Source: CAIXYX01 sp043806415
Lineage (GTDB): Archaea > Micrarchaeota > Micrarchaeia > Anstonellales > Anstonellaceae
DNA: 21,159 nucleotides
Direction: 5' to 3'
Assembly (NCBI GenBank): GCA_043806415.1
Contig: JAZDHB010000062.1
Coordinates: forward strand, 1 to 21,159
Position numbers and translations under genes: made by a program. Every line of letters starts with the position of its first letter. The stretch's first letter is position 1. The notes beneath the pieces were generated by a model that was not told the DNA's origin, searched no databases, and worked only from the letters and a program-made list of their open reading frames with translations. Positions 5,347 through 14,000 of the stretch are shown one piece after another.

Positions 5347-7107
5347 ATGTGCGGCATCATCGGTTACGTCGGGCCCAAGAAAGCCTCCCAAGTCATCCTC
5401 GCCGGCTTAAAGAAGGTCGAATACCGGGGCTATGACTCGGCCGGCATGGCCGTATTCGACGGTTCCAAGGTGTCCGTCCTCAAGGATGCGGGCCGCTTAG
5501 GCGCAATCCAAGCCAAGCACGATTTCCTGACGCTCGAAGGGGGCATCGGCATCGGCCACACGCGATGGGCCACCCATGGTCCGCCGTGCGAGCGCAACGC
5601 CCACCCGCACACGGACTGCTCCATGACGGTGGCCGTGGTGCATAACGGCATCATCGAGAACCACCGCGCGCTCAAGGCCGAGCTGGAGAAGAAAGCCCAC
5701 AAATTCACCTCGGACACCGACACCGAGATCGTCGCGCACCTCATCGAGCAGGACATGAGGGACGGGCTGGCGGCCGAAGCGGCCGTCAAGGCAACCGTCG
5801 CCCGGCTCGACGGCGCCTATGCGCTGGGCATCCTGATCGCCGGCACCGGCTCGTTGTACCTGGCGCGCCGGCACGCGCCCCTCGTCATCGGCCAGGGCAA
5901 GGCCGGCGAGATGTTCTTCTCCTCCGACATCCCCGCGCTTTTGGAATACACGCGCGATTTCATCCTGCTCAACGAAGGCGACATCGCCCGCATCGATGCG
6001 CACGGCGCTACGGTCTGGGGCGCGGACGGCCACGTGGCCAGGCGCGAGACGCTGCGCGTGGACTGGACGCCCCAGATGGCGGCCAAAGGAGGGTACGAGC
6101 ATTTCATGCTCAAAGAGATCCTCGAGCAGCCCGCCGCCCTCTCCTCCGCCGTTTCCGCCGACGTGTCGGCCGCCCTGCCCATCCTGAAATCGTCCGATCG
6201 GCTCTCCATCGTGGCCTGCGGCACCTCCTATTACGCCGCGCTCGTCTTCCAGTACCTGATGCACAGGCAAGGAAAGCCCTGCGAGGCCTATATCGGCTCG
6301 GAATATCCCTCCTGGACCACCGGGCACGAGGACGCGCTCGTCGCCGTCTCGCAATCGGGCGAGACCGCGGACACGCTCTCGGCCGTGCGCCTGGCCAAGA
6401 AGAACGGCGCGAAAATCATCGCCATCACCAACGTGGTCGGTTCCACCCTCTCGCGCGAGGCGGACGTCACGCTCTTCATCGGCGTCGGGCCCGAAGTGGG
6501 GGTGGTGGCCACCAAGTCCTTCACCGGCCAGCTGTGCGTGCTCTGCAAATTGGCTTACACGCTCGCGCAAAACAAGCAAGGCTTAGCCGACCTCAAGCAG
6601 ATCCCGTCCGTCTCGGCGAAAATCCTGGAGGGCAAGCACGAGGACATCAAGAAGCTGGCGAAGGCGTTCATCAAGCGCCGCGATTTCTTCTTCATCGCGC
6701 GCGGCATCAACTACCCCTGCGCGCTGGAGGCCGCGCTCAAACTCAAGGAGATCACCTACCTGCACGCCGAAGCCTATCCGGGCGGGGAGCTCAAGCACGG
6801 CCCGCTCTCCATGCTTGAAAAAGACGTCCCGGTCATCGCCATCGCCCCGGCCGGCCCGCTCATGGCCAAGATGGAGAGCAACATCAAGGAGTGCAAGGCG
6901 CGCGAGGCGGAACTCATCGTGCTCTCCGACGACGAAACCATGCGCTCGGAGGGCGCCCGCTCGCTATCGATGCCGACCGTTCCTCAAGAGCTGGTGCCGC
7001 TCTATTACATCCTGCCCCTGCAGCTCTTGGCCTACCACATGACCGTGCTGGCAGGAAAAGACCCGGACCAGCCGAGGAACCTTGCAAAGAGTGTGACGGT
7101 GGAATAG
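5347..7107 (+). CDS. glmS: Glutamine--fructose-6-phosphate aminotransferase (isomerizing)
   Basis: GlmS makes glucosamine-6-phosphate from fructose-6-phosphate and glutamine, the entry step to UDP-GlcNAc and surface glycans. The 586-residue protein starts MCGIIGYVG, which exposes Cys2 as the N-terminal nucleophile of the class II glutaminase domain (about 1-220; RGYDSAG, HTRWATHG at 71-78, HNGIIEN at 100-106). Two SIS domains follow: CGTSYYAA at 291, SQSGET at 335-340, then the second with ELKHGPL around 481-487. The C-terminal signature is PRNLAKSVTVE. Length and motifs are normal. It sits 11 nt after the TRAM gene. Its last codons use rarer synonyms (CTT GCA AAG AGT) than most of the gene, and partial copies of this 3' end occur downstream. 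Confidence 0.97.
   Translation: MCGIIGYVGPKKASQVILAGLKKVEYRGYDSAGMAVFDGSKVSVLKDAGRLGAIQAKHDFLTLEGGIGIGHTRWATHGPPCERNAHPHTDCSMTVAVVHNGIIENHRALKAELEKKAHKFTSDTDTEIVAHLIEQDMRDGLAAEAAVKATVARLDGAYALGILIAGTGSLYLARRHAPLVIGQGKAGEMFFSSDIPALLEYTRDFILLNEGDIARIDAHGATVWGADGHVARRETLRVDWTPQMAAKGGYEHFMLKEILEQPAALSSAVSADVSAALPILKSSDRLSIVACGTSYYAALVFQYLMHRQGKPCEAYIGSEYPSWTTGHEDALVAVSQSGETADTLSAVRLAKKNGAKIIAITNVVGSTLSREADVTLFIGVGPEVGVVATKSFTGQLCVLCKLAYTLAQNKQGLADLKQIPSVSAKILEGKHEDIKKLAKAFIKRRDFFFIARGINYPCALEAALKLKEITYLHAEAYPGGELKHGPLSMLEKDVPVIAIAPAGPLMAKMESNIKECKAREAELIVLSDDETMRSEGARSLSMPTVPQELVPLYYILPLQLLAYHMTVLAGKDPDQPRNLAKSVTVE
7060..7107 (+). repeat. glmS 3' end, copy A (functional end)
   Basis: This is the last 15 codons and stop of glmS, encoding DPDQPRNLAKSVTVE. 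It is the reference for the diverged copies at 8378-8419 and 9637-9666, all in direct orientation and each ending in GAATAG. Confidence 0.8.
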
Positions 7108-7109
7108 TT

Positions 7110-7154
7110 TTGCCATATATAAAGGCTTACGGCATGGCGTATACCTTTAAATAG
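7110..7154 (+). promoter_or_regulatory. Promoter of the DUF4143 ATPase gene
   Basis: Two TATA elements occur, CATATATAAAGG (about 7113-7124) and CCTTTAAATAG (7144-7154), facing each other as an imperfect inverted repeat. The nearer box predicts transcription start around 7174-7176, favouring leaderless translation from ATG 7176. The farther box would leave a leader of about 25 nt before ATG 7167. Confidence 0.5.
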
Positions 7155-7166
7155 TCTAATATACCT

Positions 7167-8372
7167 ATGTATCCCATGAACGACGATATTTGGAAAGCGA
7201 TCGAGAGCCGCAATTACTGGGGAAGCAGGCCGGATACTGGCATACCGCGCGAGCTGGTGGAAAAAGAATGGGATTTGATGCAGGGGGCAGAGCCGGTCTA
7301 TTTCTACGGGCCAAGACGGGCCGGCAAAACGACGGCCTGCCTGCAGATTCTCGATCGCTTGGCAAAAAAGGACGGCAAGACCTCGTGCCTGTACGTTAAC
7401 TTCGAAGAGCCTGCCTTTCCCACAGCGCCAGGGCCGGAATTCATATCCGAGGCGATCGAGGGGCATGCGCGGGCGCACGGCGAGGCGCCGAAATACGTTT
7501 TTCTGGACGAGGTGCAGAATGTTCTGGGGTGGGAAAAATGGGTGCGCTCGGCTGCGGACAAAAAAACGCCGAAGGTGTTTGTCACCGGCTCATCGGCCAA
7601 ACTGCTATCCTCCGAGTTTGCCACGACGCTGGGAGGCCGGGGGCTGGGATTTCTGGTGCTGCCGTTTTCATGGGCCGAATTCAGGAAAGCAATTCCCCAT
7701 GCGGATTTTGGGGATTTTCTGCAGACCGGAGGCTATCCGGCCGTGGCGCTTGAAAAAAATGCGGGGAAAAGGGTCAGGCTCCTGGAAGAATATTTTGAAA
7801 CGGCCATCTCCAGAGATATCGCGGCAAGATACAGCGTGCGGGACGTGCCGTCCCTGCGAGCGCTCGCTGTGTGGGTGCTGACCAATTCCGCCAAGCCGTT
7901 GAGCTACAATACCATTCGCTCGCTGACCGGGCTGTCCTTTGACGCCATACGCCTTTACCTCTCGTATCTGGAAGACGCGTTTCTGGCCTTTCAGGTGCCA
8001 TCCTTTTCCTATTCGCTCAAGCAGGCGATGGAAAAGCCCCGCAAATATTACGCCTATGATACCGGCCTTGCGGCTGCCGTGTCCAAGAGCTTCTCTCCAG
8101 ATTGGGGCCGAAAGGCGGAAAATGCCGTTGCCATCGAGCTTGTGCGCAGGAGATACGAGCCCCAATACCACAAGAACGGGGCCGACGTGGATTTCGTCGT
8201 CAAGGACGGCCTGGCGCTGAGCGGCATCAACGTGTGCTGGGAGGAGAAGGCGCCGGCGCGGGAGAACGGGAGCTTGGCGGAATTCGTCAAAGTCCACAAG
8301 GGCGCGCGGACCCTGCTGCTAGCCGGCAAAAAAGGGATAGCAGACTGGGTAGGAAAAACCAACAGGCTCTGA
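7167..8372 (+). CDS. AAA ATPase with DUF4143-type C-terminal domain
   Basis: The product is 401 residues (398 if the ATG at 7176 is used). It has Walker A GPRRAGKTT at 48-56, Walker B YVFLDE at 110-115 and the sensor motif VFVTGSS at 137-143, then helix-turn-helix-like and DUF4143 regions with GRKAENAVAIEL near 313 and NGADVDFVV near 335. The DUF4143 end resembles a PD-(D/E)xK nuclease fold, but the ExK strand reads INVCWEEK, so the nuclease centre looks degenerate. Such ATPases are common, often multicopy accessory genes in archaea, and their role is unclear. The stop is 5 nt before a copy of the glmS 3' end, so the gene fills a unit of about 1.3 kb between glmS ends. Confidence 0.88.
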   Translation: MYPMNDDIWKAIESRNYWGSRPDTGIPRELVEKEWDLMQGAEPVYFYGPRRAGKTTACLQILDRLAKKDGKTSCLYVNFEEPAFPTAPGPEFISEAIEGHARAHGEAPKYVFLDEVQNVLGWEKWVRSAADKKTPKVFVTGSSAKLLSSEFATTLGGRGLGFLVLPFSWAEFRKAIPHADFGDFLQTGGYPAVALEKNAGKRVRLLEEYFETAISRDIAARYSVRDVPSLRALAVWVLTNSAKPLSYNTIRSLTGLSFDAIRLYLSYLEDAFLAFQVPSFSYSLKQAMEKPRKYYAYDTGLAAAVSKSFSPDWGRKAENAVAIELVRRRYEPQYHKNGADVDFVVKDGLALSGINVCWEEKAPARENGSLAEFVKVHKGARTLLLAGKKGIADWVGKTNRL

Positions 8373-8377
8373 TTTCA

Positions 8378-8419
8378 GACCCACCACGGAACCGGGCCAA
8401 GAGCGTGACGATAGAATAG
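8378..8419 (+). repeat. Diverged copy B of the glmS 3' end
   Basis: The reading GAC CCA ... GAA TAG encodes DPPRNRAKSVTIE and stop, against DPDQPRNLAKSVTVE in glmS. Over the last 33 nt, 26 match copy A, and several differences are synonymous. It lacks two codons (DQ). There is no upstream glmS sequence; the ATPase gene ends 5 nt before it. Codon choice here (GCC AAG AGC) is closer to the body of glmS than copy A is. Confidence 0.8.
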
Positions 8420-8424
8420 GCGCC

Positions 8425-9273
8425 TTATCGAAGGCAATAGGTCATCCGGATAGAAATGTTCTGCTTGTCAGCCGCCGGCAGGGCGATAATGTGCTCATAG
8501 TTAAGCTCCAGCGTGCCAAACGGGAAGAAGAGGCGCGAGCCGGCGATGATGTCTTTTTTGTTTGAGTTTTCCCACTGCTCGATGCTGGCATAGAAACGCT
8601 GGCCCAAATTCTTTGAATAAGTCCACGAATAGTCCGCCCCAATCGCCATGCTGGCCCCCGCCGAGCCATTGTGCCGGTAGAGGCTGCTCGTGATCCAATC
8701 CTGGGTTCCCGCGCTCAACGCGATGAAATCCTCGCTGCTGCCCGCTCCGACCGTGAGAAACATCGGCACGCCTTCGGGTTGGGCCCAGGTGGCCACCATG
8801 TCGACGAGGGGCGCGGTTTGGATGCCGCTTTTTCCCTCCGTCCGGCTTATCCCCAGCCGGGTGGCGCAAACCAATGAGCCGCTGCCAAAGGGAAGAAGGT
8901 AGCGGAAGGCAGCCCCGTCGGTGGTGGTCCGTGTTGAGGAGGTGGACTTGACCATGCGGTGCAGTCCCGCCTGCCAGTCGCTGGAGGCAACGCCCAGCGC
9001 GTAGATGGACGTCCGCTCGCTGGCATCAAGGGGATTTTGCTTGTAGAAATACATCGCCTGGCTGGTGCCGGAGAAGAGCCACATGTTCGGGCTCTGGCGG
9101 TTGTAGGAGGCAAAATTAATCGGCTGCAAAAGCGAGATGGCCGGTTTGTTTTTTGTTGAATCCGCCTTCTCCTGCGCCCTTGCCTCATGGAGCGGACTGA
9201 AGGTGAACCAGGCGCAGACAGCGATAGCGACAACCGACAGGGTCGTTTTCTTTGCAATGGTTTTGAAATTCAT
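8425..9273 (-). CDS. Secreted protein with signal peptide, beta-barrel-like composition
   Basis: This is a 282-residue protein from ATG at 9273. The start is fixed by a strong GGAGGT ribosome binding site 7 nt upstream and by a classical signal peptide: MNFKTIAKKTT, a hydrophobic core VVAIAVCAWFTF, and a predicted signal peptidase I site after ARA (about residue 33). The mature part is rich in short alternating strands, Gly, Ser and aromatics, with low charge, as in beta-barrel or other beta-sheet surface proteins, and ends RMTYCLR. I recognise no family. It is antisense to glmS and the ATPase, lies between copies B and C, and follows a broken gene by 14 nt. The strong Shine-Dalgarno site is unlike the leaderless neighbours and could reflect transfer. 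Confidence 0.7.
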   Translation of the reverse strand: MNFKTIAKKTTLSVVAIAVCAWFTFSPLHEARAQEKADSTKNKPAISLLQPINFASYNRQSPNMWLFSGTSQAMYFYKQNPLDASERTSIYALGVASSDWQAGLHRMVKSTSSTRTTTDGAAFRYLLPFGSGSLVCATRLGISRTEGKSGIQTAPLVDMVATWAQPEGVPMFLTVGAGSSEDFIALSAGTQDWITSSLYRHNGSAGASMAIGADYSWTYSKNLGQRFYASIEQWENSNKKDIIAGSRLFFPFGTLELNYEHIIALPAADKQNISIRMTYCLR

Positions 9274-9287
9274 GGGTAAAACCTCCA

Positions 9288-9641
9288 TCACTGTAGCTGT
9301 AGAGCAGACAAAAATGCTTGGAATAATTTCTCGTCCCGTACCAGGCAGGGGCAGCCGCCGGGGCTGAGCGTTTCGTATATCCTCTCCTCGACGGAATGCT
9401 TCCAGGCATAGGCCTCGCTTACGGACAGCTGGAAAATATTTCCAAGAAGACCGTCCGTTTTGTGGGTATAAGCGCAAGTTATGTAGTCTCCGCCCGGGCC
9501 GACAGCGAGCCCATTGAACGAAAAGCGGCAAAACCCGTCAAACGTGAGCGGGCCTACCGGAATTACTTCAAGCTCTTATGGGGGATGGCCGAAAAAAGAT
9601 GAGAAGGGCCGGAGCTCGACGTTTCGCAATAAGTCAGGCAT
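9288..9641 (-). pseudogene. Small gene interrupted by an in-frame TAA
   Basis: On the minus strand ATG at 9641 starts a frame (MPDLLRNVELRPFSSFFGHPP) that meets TAA at 9576-9578. It then continues without interruption for 95 codons to TGA at 9288-9290 (ELEVIPVGPLTFDGFC... to FLSALQLQ). The continuation has no ATG, GTG or TTG near its beginning. Its composition (Gly, Phe, Cys and charged residues well mixed) looks protein-like. A TATA box (GTTTATATC, minus strand) 25-30 nt upstream predicts leaderless initiation at 9641. Together this suggests a gene of about 117 codons with one nonsense codon, co-oriented with the secreted-protein gene. Family unknown. A basic 68-codon reading on the plus strand (9396-9602) overlaps it and is judged less likely. 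Confidence 0.5.
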
Positions 9642-9666
9642 GGCCAAATCGGTGGCCGTGGAATAG
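9637..9666 (+). repeat. Weaker copy C of the glmS 3' end
   Basis: GGC ATG GCC AAA TCG GTG GCC GTG GAA TAG encodes GMAKSVAVE and stop, against NLAKSVTVE in glmS. Nineteen of 30 nt match, with the protein match stronger than the DNA match. It is in direct orientation with copies A and B. It overlaps the start region of the minus-strand broken gene. Confidence 0.5.
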
Positions 9667-9667
9667 C

Positions 9668-9676
9668 GATATAAAC
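9668..9676. promoter_or_regulatory. Shared bidirectional TATA box
   Basis: GATATAAAC (plus) reads GTTTATATC on the minus strand. On the plus strand it predicts transcription starting near 9697, ahead of the gene at 9712. On the minus strand it predicts a start near 9647, next to the ATG at 9641. Confidence 0.5.
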
Positions 9677-9711
9677 TTCCCCGCCCTTTCCAAGCGCGTG
9701 CAGGTGATTCC

Positions 9712-10005
9712 ATGACCATGATCAAAAAGCAGATTCTCGTGAACGGCAATGCTCATTATGTCGAAATCAATTCCTCCCTCGACTTGGAGGAGGTCGAGGT
9801 CACCGGCGCGGACCCCATCAGCGGCAAGACCGTGCACATCTCCCTCTCCTCCTTGATGAAAACCCCCAAGCCCGTTGATTTGCCTCCCAGTCCCTCGCCG
9901 CAGCCGCTCAACACTTTGGAAATGCCCACGCAAGGGCTCGAGGCGGTCAAGGAAACATCGGACAACGAGAGCGTGGACAGCACGCTGCACAACCTGTTCC
10001 GCTGA
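9712..10005 (+). CDS. Small hypothetical protein, 97 residues
   Basis: The ATG at 9712 is supported by GGTGAT at 9703-9708 and a TATA box at 9668-9676. The first half looks like a small beta domain (KKQILVNGNAHYVEI, then a GKTVHISLSSL strand). The rest is Pro/Ser-rich and then acidic, probably disordered, ending in a short amphipathic stretch (STLHNLFR). No family recognised. It converges on the HAD phosphatase gene with 3 nt between stop codons. Confidence 0.7.
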   Translation: MTMIKKQILVNGNAHYVEINSSLDLEEVEVTGADPISGKTVHISLSSLMKTPKPVDLPPSPSPQPLNTLEMPTQGLEAVKETSDNESVDSTLHNLFR

Positions 10006-10008
10006 AAC

Positions 10009-10959
10009 TCAAATCCCGAGCCATTCCGGCACGTCGGCGACGGATGACAAAATATATCTCGGTTTCAAATGTCCTTTGGCTTTTTTCGCCTCCTCTTTCG
10101 TGGATACGCCCGTGAGCACCAGCATGGAAGAGAGCCCCGCCGTGTTGGCAAAGCCGATGTCCATATCCAGCCGATCGCCCACAAACAAAACGGACGGCCG
10201 GTTCCCTGCCCGTCCGGCTCCCGCTCCGTTCTTTCCCCCTAGCAGCAATTCCAGCATGTATGGATTAGGCTTGCCCACCACATAATCTGGCTCATGCAAG
10301 ATGATATTGGAAAGATGCGCGCCTGCCCGACGCGGCGAGCCGGCTTCTTCTTTGCCGTGTCTTATCTTGCCGGCCGCATAGGCCAGGGAGGCGATGAGGC
10401 TTCCGGAGCCCGGGTGCGCGCCCGTTTCCATGGGCAAGGTCGGGTCGAGGTTGCAGGCGATCCATTTCGCGCCCGAATGAAGCACTTCCAGCGCGGAGGC
10501 CAGCTTGGCATACGTGATCTGCCTGTCCAGCCCGCACACCAGCACGTCCGCATTTCTGGCCGTCTTCTCGCTTGGGATGCGGCTGAACGTGGTCGCCGAC
10601 GCCTGCTCGCCATCCAGCACGCCGGGCAGCAGCGGCAGGCCGGCCTGCCGGATTTCCTCACGCAGCCCCTCCTCGCCAACGACAAACACTTCCCTGGCTC
10701 GTGGCTTGAGGCTCTTCAAGTAGCGGGCGGTGGCATAGGCCGACGTCATGATATCCGAGACATCGGCCTCCACCCCGAAACGCGAAAGCCTTTTCTTCAA
10801 ATCCAGACGCGAGCGGGTGGCGTTGTTCGTGAGGAACGACACGCGCATCCCGGCGGCGCGGATTCTCTCCACCGCCTCGGCCGCGCCCGCAATCGGCGTG
10901 TGCCCGCGGTAGATGACCCCGTCCAAATCAAAGACGATGCGCGAGAATTTTGGTGCCAT
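10009..10959 (-). CDS. HAD-IIA (NagD-type) sugar or p-nitrophenyl phosphatase
   Basis: A haloacid dehalogenase phosphatase of subfamily IIA, which hydrolyses small phosphate esters; the natural substrate cannot be read from sequence. From ATG at 10959 (316 residues), motif I FDLDGVIY has the nucleophile Asp11 and acid Asp13, motif II is FLTNNATRS, the motif III lysine is in GKPNPYMLE, and motif IV is FVGDRLDMDIGFA. The alpha/beta cap lies between motifs II and III. Two Gly/Ala/Lys-rich inserts (near HGKEEAGSPRRAG and GGKNGAGAG) lengthen it. An upstream ATG at 11013, directly behind the DP2 stop, would add 18 residues; the chosen start matches the family, where motif I lies about 10 residues from the N-terminus. 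Confidence 0.9.
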   Translation of the reverse strand: MAPKFSRIVFDLDGVIYRGHTPIAGAAEAVERIRAAGMRVSFLTNNATRSRLDLKKRLSRFGVEADVSDIMTSAYATARYLKSLKPRAREVFVVGEEGLREEIRQAGLPLLPGVLDGEQASATTFSRIPSEKTARNADVLVCGLDRQITYAKLASALEVLHSGAKWIACNLDPTLPMETGAHPGSGSLIASLAYAAGKIRHGKEEAGSPRRAGAHLSNIILHEPDYVVGKPNPYMLELLLGGKNGAGAGRAGNRPSVLFVGDRLDMDIGFANTAGLSSMLVLTGVSTKEEAKKAKGHLKPRYILSSVADVPEWLGI

Positions 10960-11013
10960 GGCGAAGAAACAAAAACAAGGTTGAAAAACCCCTCGTACGA
11001 TCACGAGCGGCAT

Positions 11014-14000
11014 TCACATGAAATCCGCCAGCCCGACCTGCCGGCTTTTCTCGTTCGTGAAAATCGAGTCGATGTCCTTCTGGATCAAATCCAGCCTCTG
11101 CCTCATGTAATTGGGCAATTTATAGCGGTCCACCAAATCCCGCGAGGGCTGCAGGTATTTCTCGATGCCGCCTTTGTAGATGGTGAGCAGCAATTTGCCG
11201 TTGCAGCGACGGCATTTTCCAGACAGCGGCACTCGTCTATATTTGGCGTTGCAGTCCCCGCACCGGAACATCTGCCTCGAGAACGAACGCAGGTTCCCGT
11301 ACATGTCCGGCAAGAAGTGCGAGAGCAGCACGCGCCGGGCCACGTCGGCCGCGTCCACGGCCCTTATCTTGTCTTCCAGCGCGAATTCGGCCGCGATCTT
11401 GGAGGTCATCTTCTTCTCCAGGGAAATGTACGAGCTCATCAGCGGCCCGTCCTCGATGGAGCGCACCTCGTGTGTGTAGTGCAAATCCTCGTACTGCTCG
11501 GGTTTGTTGAGCGAATTCTTCACGGTCGGAATCTGCACCTCGGAGGGCGAGGAGAATTTGGCGGCCGCCTCGTAGAACGAGAGCGGGTAGGCGCCGACCG
11601 TCTCCATCGAGTGCACCTCGTCGTCCACTTCGGTGGGGTCGATGCGCGTGGTGAGCACCAGAGGCGAGTCCATGGTGCCCCCGCGCGAGGCCGGCATGAA
11701 CTTGCGCGAGAAATTGACAAGCGCGTCCATGAGAAGTATCAAACAGTCCTCGTCCCCGTCGCAGTTCCTCCGTTTGGCGCAATGGAAATAGGGATGGGCG
11801 AAGCCCACGTGCGCGCTGGTGAACCCGATGATGCGCACGAGCACGCCCGCCGAGGTGTGCGGTGAGAGCCCGACCGCCAGCTGCCCGATCAGATCCTCCT
11901 CCTTCTTGAGCTTGTAATACGGCCTCATCTGGTACACCTCGACCAGCAGCTCGTCCATGTAAGCCGCCACCTTGGTGAAGAATTTCGCCCCGTCCGCCGA
12001 GATGAGCACGTCCTGCACCTTGAGGGCGAGCATCTGGTCCGGGCCCGTGAGGGCCTTGCCCTGGATGTCGTGCGTGTAGCCCAGCGCCACCAGCTTCTGG
12101 ACTGGCACCTTCACCTCCCGGGGCGTGAAATGGGTCAGGGGCATGTCGGTCGAGTCGTGCCGGCAGGTCGAGTCCCGGAAGATGGTCACGCCGTGCTTGG
12201 CGCGCAGCACGCCCTTGTCCAGCAATTCGGGTATCTTGTAGGCGGAGATGAGCCCCTGCACGCCCTTCATGTCCGGCAGGCTGCTCAGGTTGAGCCTCTT
12301 TTTGGTCTCCTCGACCGCCTTCACCACGTCGATGGCGCGCTTCTCGTAGAATTCGGTGCGCGCCTTGCAGGTGCCGCACTCCTCGGCATTGCTCGTGCGC
12401 CCGCACTGGGGGCAGGCGCGCTGCCAGACGCATTCCGAGCCGCACCAGGCGCAGTTGAGCTGGTGGTTGACCTTGCCGCACGCGCGGCATTTGAGGCGGG
12501 CCACCTCCACCTCGATCCCCCGCCCCTCCTTCTTCTCGTCGTTGCGCATGTGCTCGTAGACGCGCGGCACCGAGCGGTTCTTGCCCACCGCCCCCAGCGG
12601 GAAGAGCACGTGAATCGGCGGGGCCATCTTGCGCTCGCGCGATTTCTCGGGCCTCCCCATGCGCGTGCCCACGTAGACGGGCGCCTTGGCCATCACGTTC
12701 ACGCCCGAGAGCGCGCGCACGTTCTCGAGCGTGCTGCGCCCCGTGTCGAAGCCCGTTTCGAACCTTTTGGGGCTCATGATTTTCTCGCCGTCTTTTAGCA
12801 GCCCCGTGCTTTCCAGCAGCGCCAGGGCGAGGTTGCCCTCGATCGCGATCTGCCCGCCGTGCACCGTGTGCGGCACGCACAGCAGTTCGAGCACCCGCTT
12901 GGCGGGCGAGGATTCGAGGCTCATGGACTTGAGCGGGCCGAACAAATCGAAGGCGAGTTTGCCCGTCCCCAGCCAGCGGGCCAGCTCCTCCATCTGCGCG
13001 CTCGTGATGTCGTGCCAGAAGAACGTGTATCTGGGGTGCAGGGGCAGCGCGCTGGCGCGCGAGAGCTTGAAGGCCTCGGACGCGCCCGGCGTCTTCTTCA
13101 CCTCGATGCCCTTGGCCTTGGCCATCTGCTCCCACCACTCCTCCACGATGCCGGAGGGCACGAGCGCATGGTTGGATTTGAGGAAATCGCCGTACGAGAC
13201 CAGGATGTCTCCCAGGAACAGCACTTCCGCCACGTCGGGCCCGATGGTGCGCGCCTGCACCGACGAATTCACTTCCACGACCGAGCCGTCCTTAAGCTTC
13301 ACCACCGGACCCAGGATGGAATCGCAAGGCGAGACCACGGCCCCCTTGCCCGGCCGCTCGATCTTGAATTGCGTGCCAATCGCCGGGAAAGCGTCCAGGA
13401 TGTACATGCTGGCCGGGTGGATCGCCTTGGCCGCGATGCCGCTCGCGCGCGTGCGCCCGTAGCGAAGCCGGAATCCGCCGGGGCGCATCGGGTAGGAGAA
13501 GATCGGCCGTCCGGCCACGATTTCCTCCAGGAATTTCGGGTCGGGCTTGAGCTCGAACTGCGAGGCCGAGCTTTTCTTGAGCCCCTTGGCCAGCGCCTCC
13601 AAAAACGTCCAGTCCAGGTTTATTTTTCCGGCGTAGCGGAGCACCTTGGAGGATTTCTGGGCGATGCCCTCGCAAACCACCAGCGCGATGCCGCCGCGCA
13701 CCCGGTTGGTGGCCATGCGCGGCAGATCCCGGTAGACCGACACCTCCATCGCTTCGGTCGGCTCGCCTTCCACGCACACCGGGCACTTTCTCACGATGTG
13801 CCTGATCTCGTCGTCCGTGGGCTTGTACTGCAAATGTGCGCACCGGTCGTTGTACAAATTGATCTCCTCGACGTAGCGCTCGATCTCGGTTTCGGCCGGC
13901 CTGTATTCGGCCAGCTTGAAATGCCTCCGCGCCGCGTCGGCCAGCACCACGGCCAGCGCGGCCACCGTGCCGCCGGCCGAGCGGATGGGGCCCGCGAAAT

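Noticed and set aside
5497..6579. 360-codon minus-strand reading
   Set aside because: It is antisense to glmS, whose frame is certain.
7108..7166. Tn7-type transposon attachment behind glmS
   Set aside because: Tn7 inserts past glmS without copying its 3' end, and no tns-like gene or Tn7-type end is visible.
9576..9578. Recoding of TAA as an amino acid
   Set aside because: TAA ends clear genes here (for example the IGPS-like and UPF0147 genes). Known archaeal recoding uses TAG or TGA.
9396..9602. 68-codon basic plus-strand reading
   Set aside because: It has no promoter or ribosome binding site, and the overlapping minus-strand frame has a TATA box and leaderless start. It is not fully excluded.
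11237..13138. Long Arg/Gly/Ala-rich minus-strand reading of 633 codons
   Set aside because: It lies in another frame inside the DP2 gene, has shadow-type composition, and DP2 shows all catalytic and zinc motifs in its own frame.
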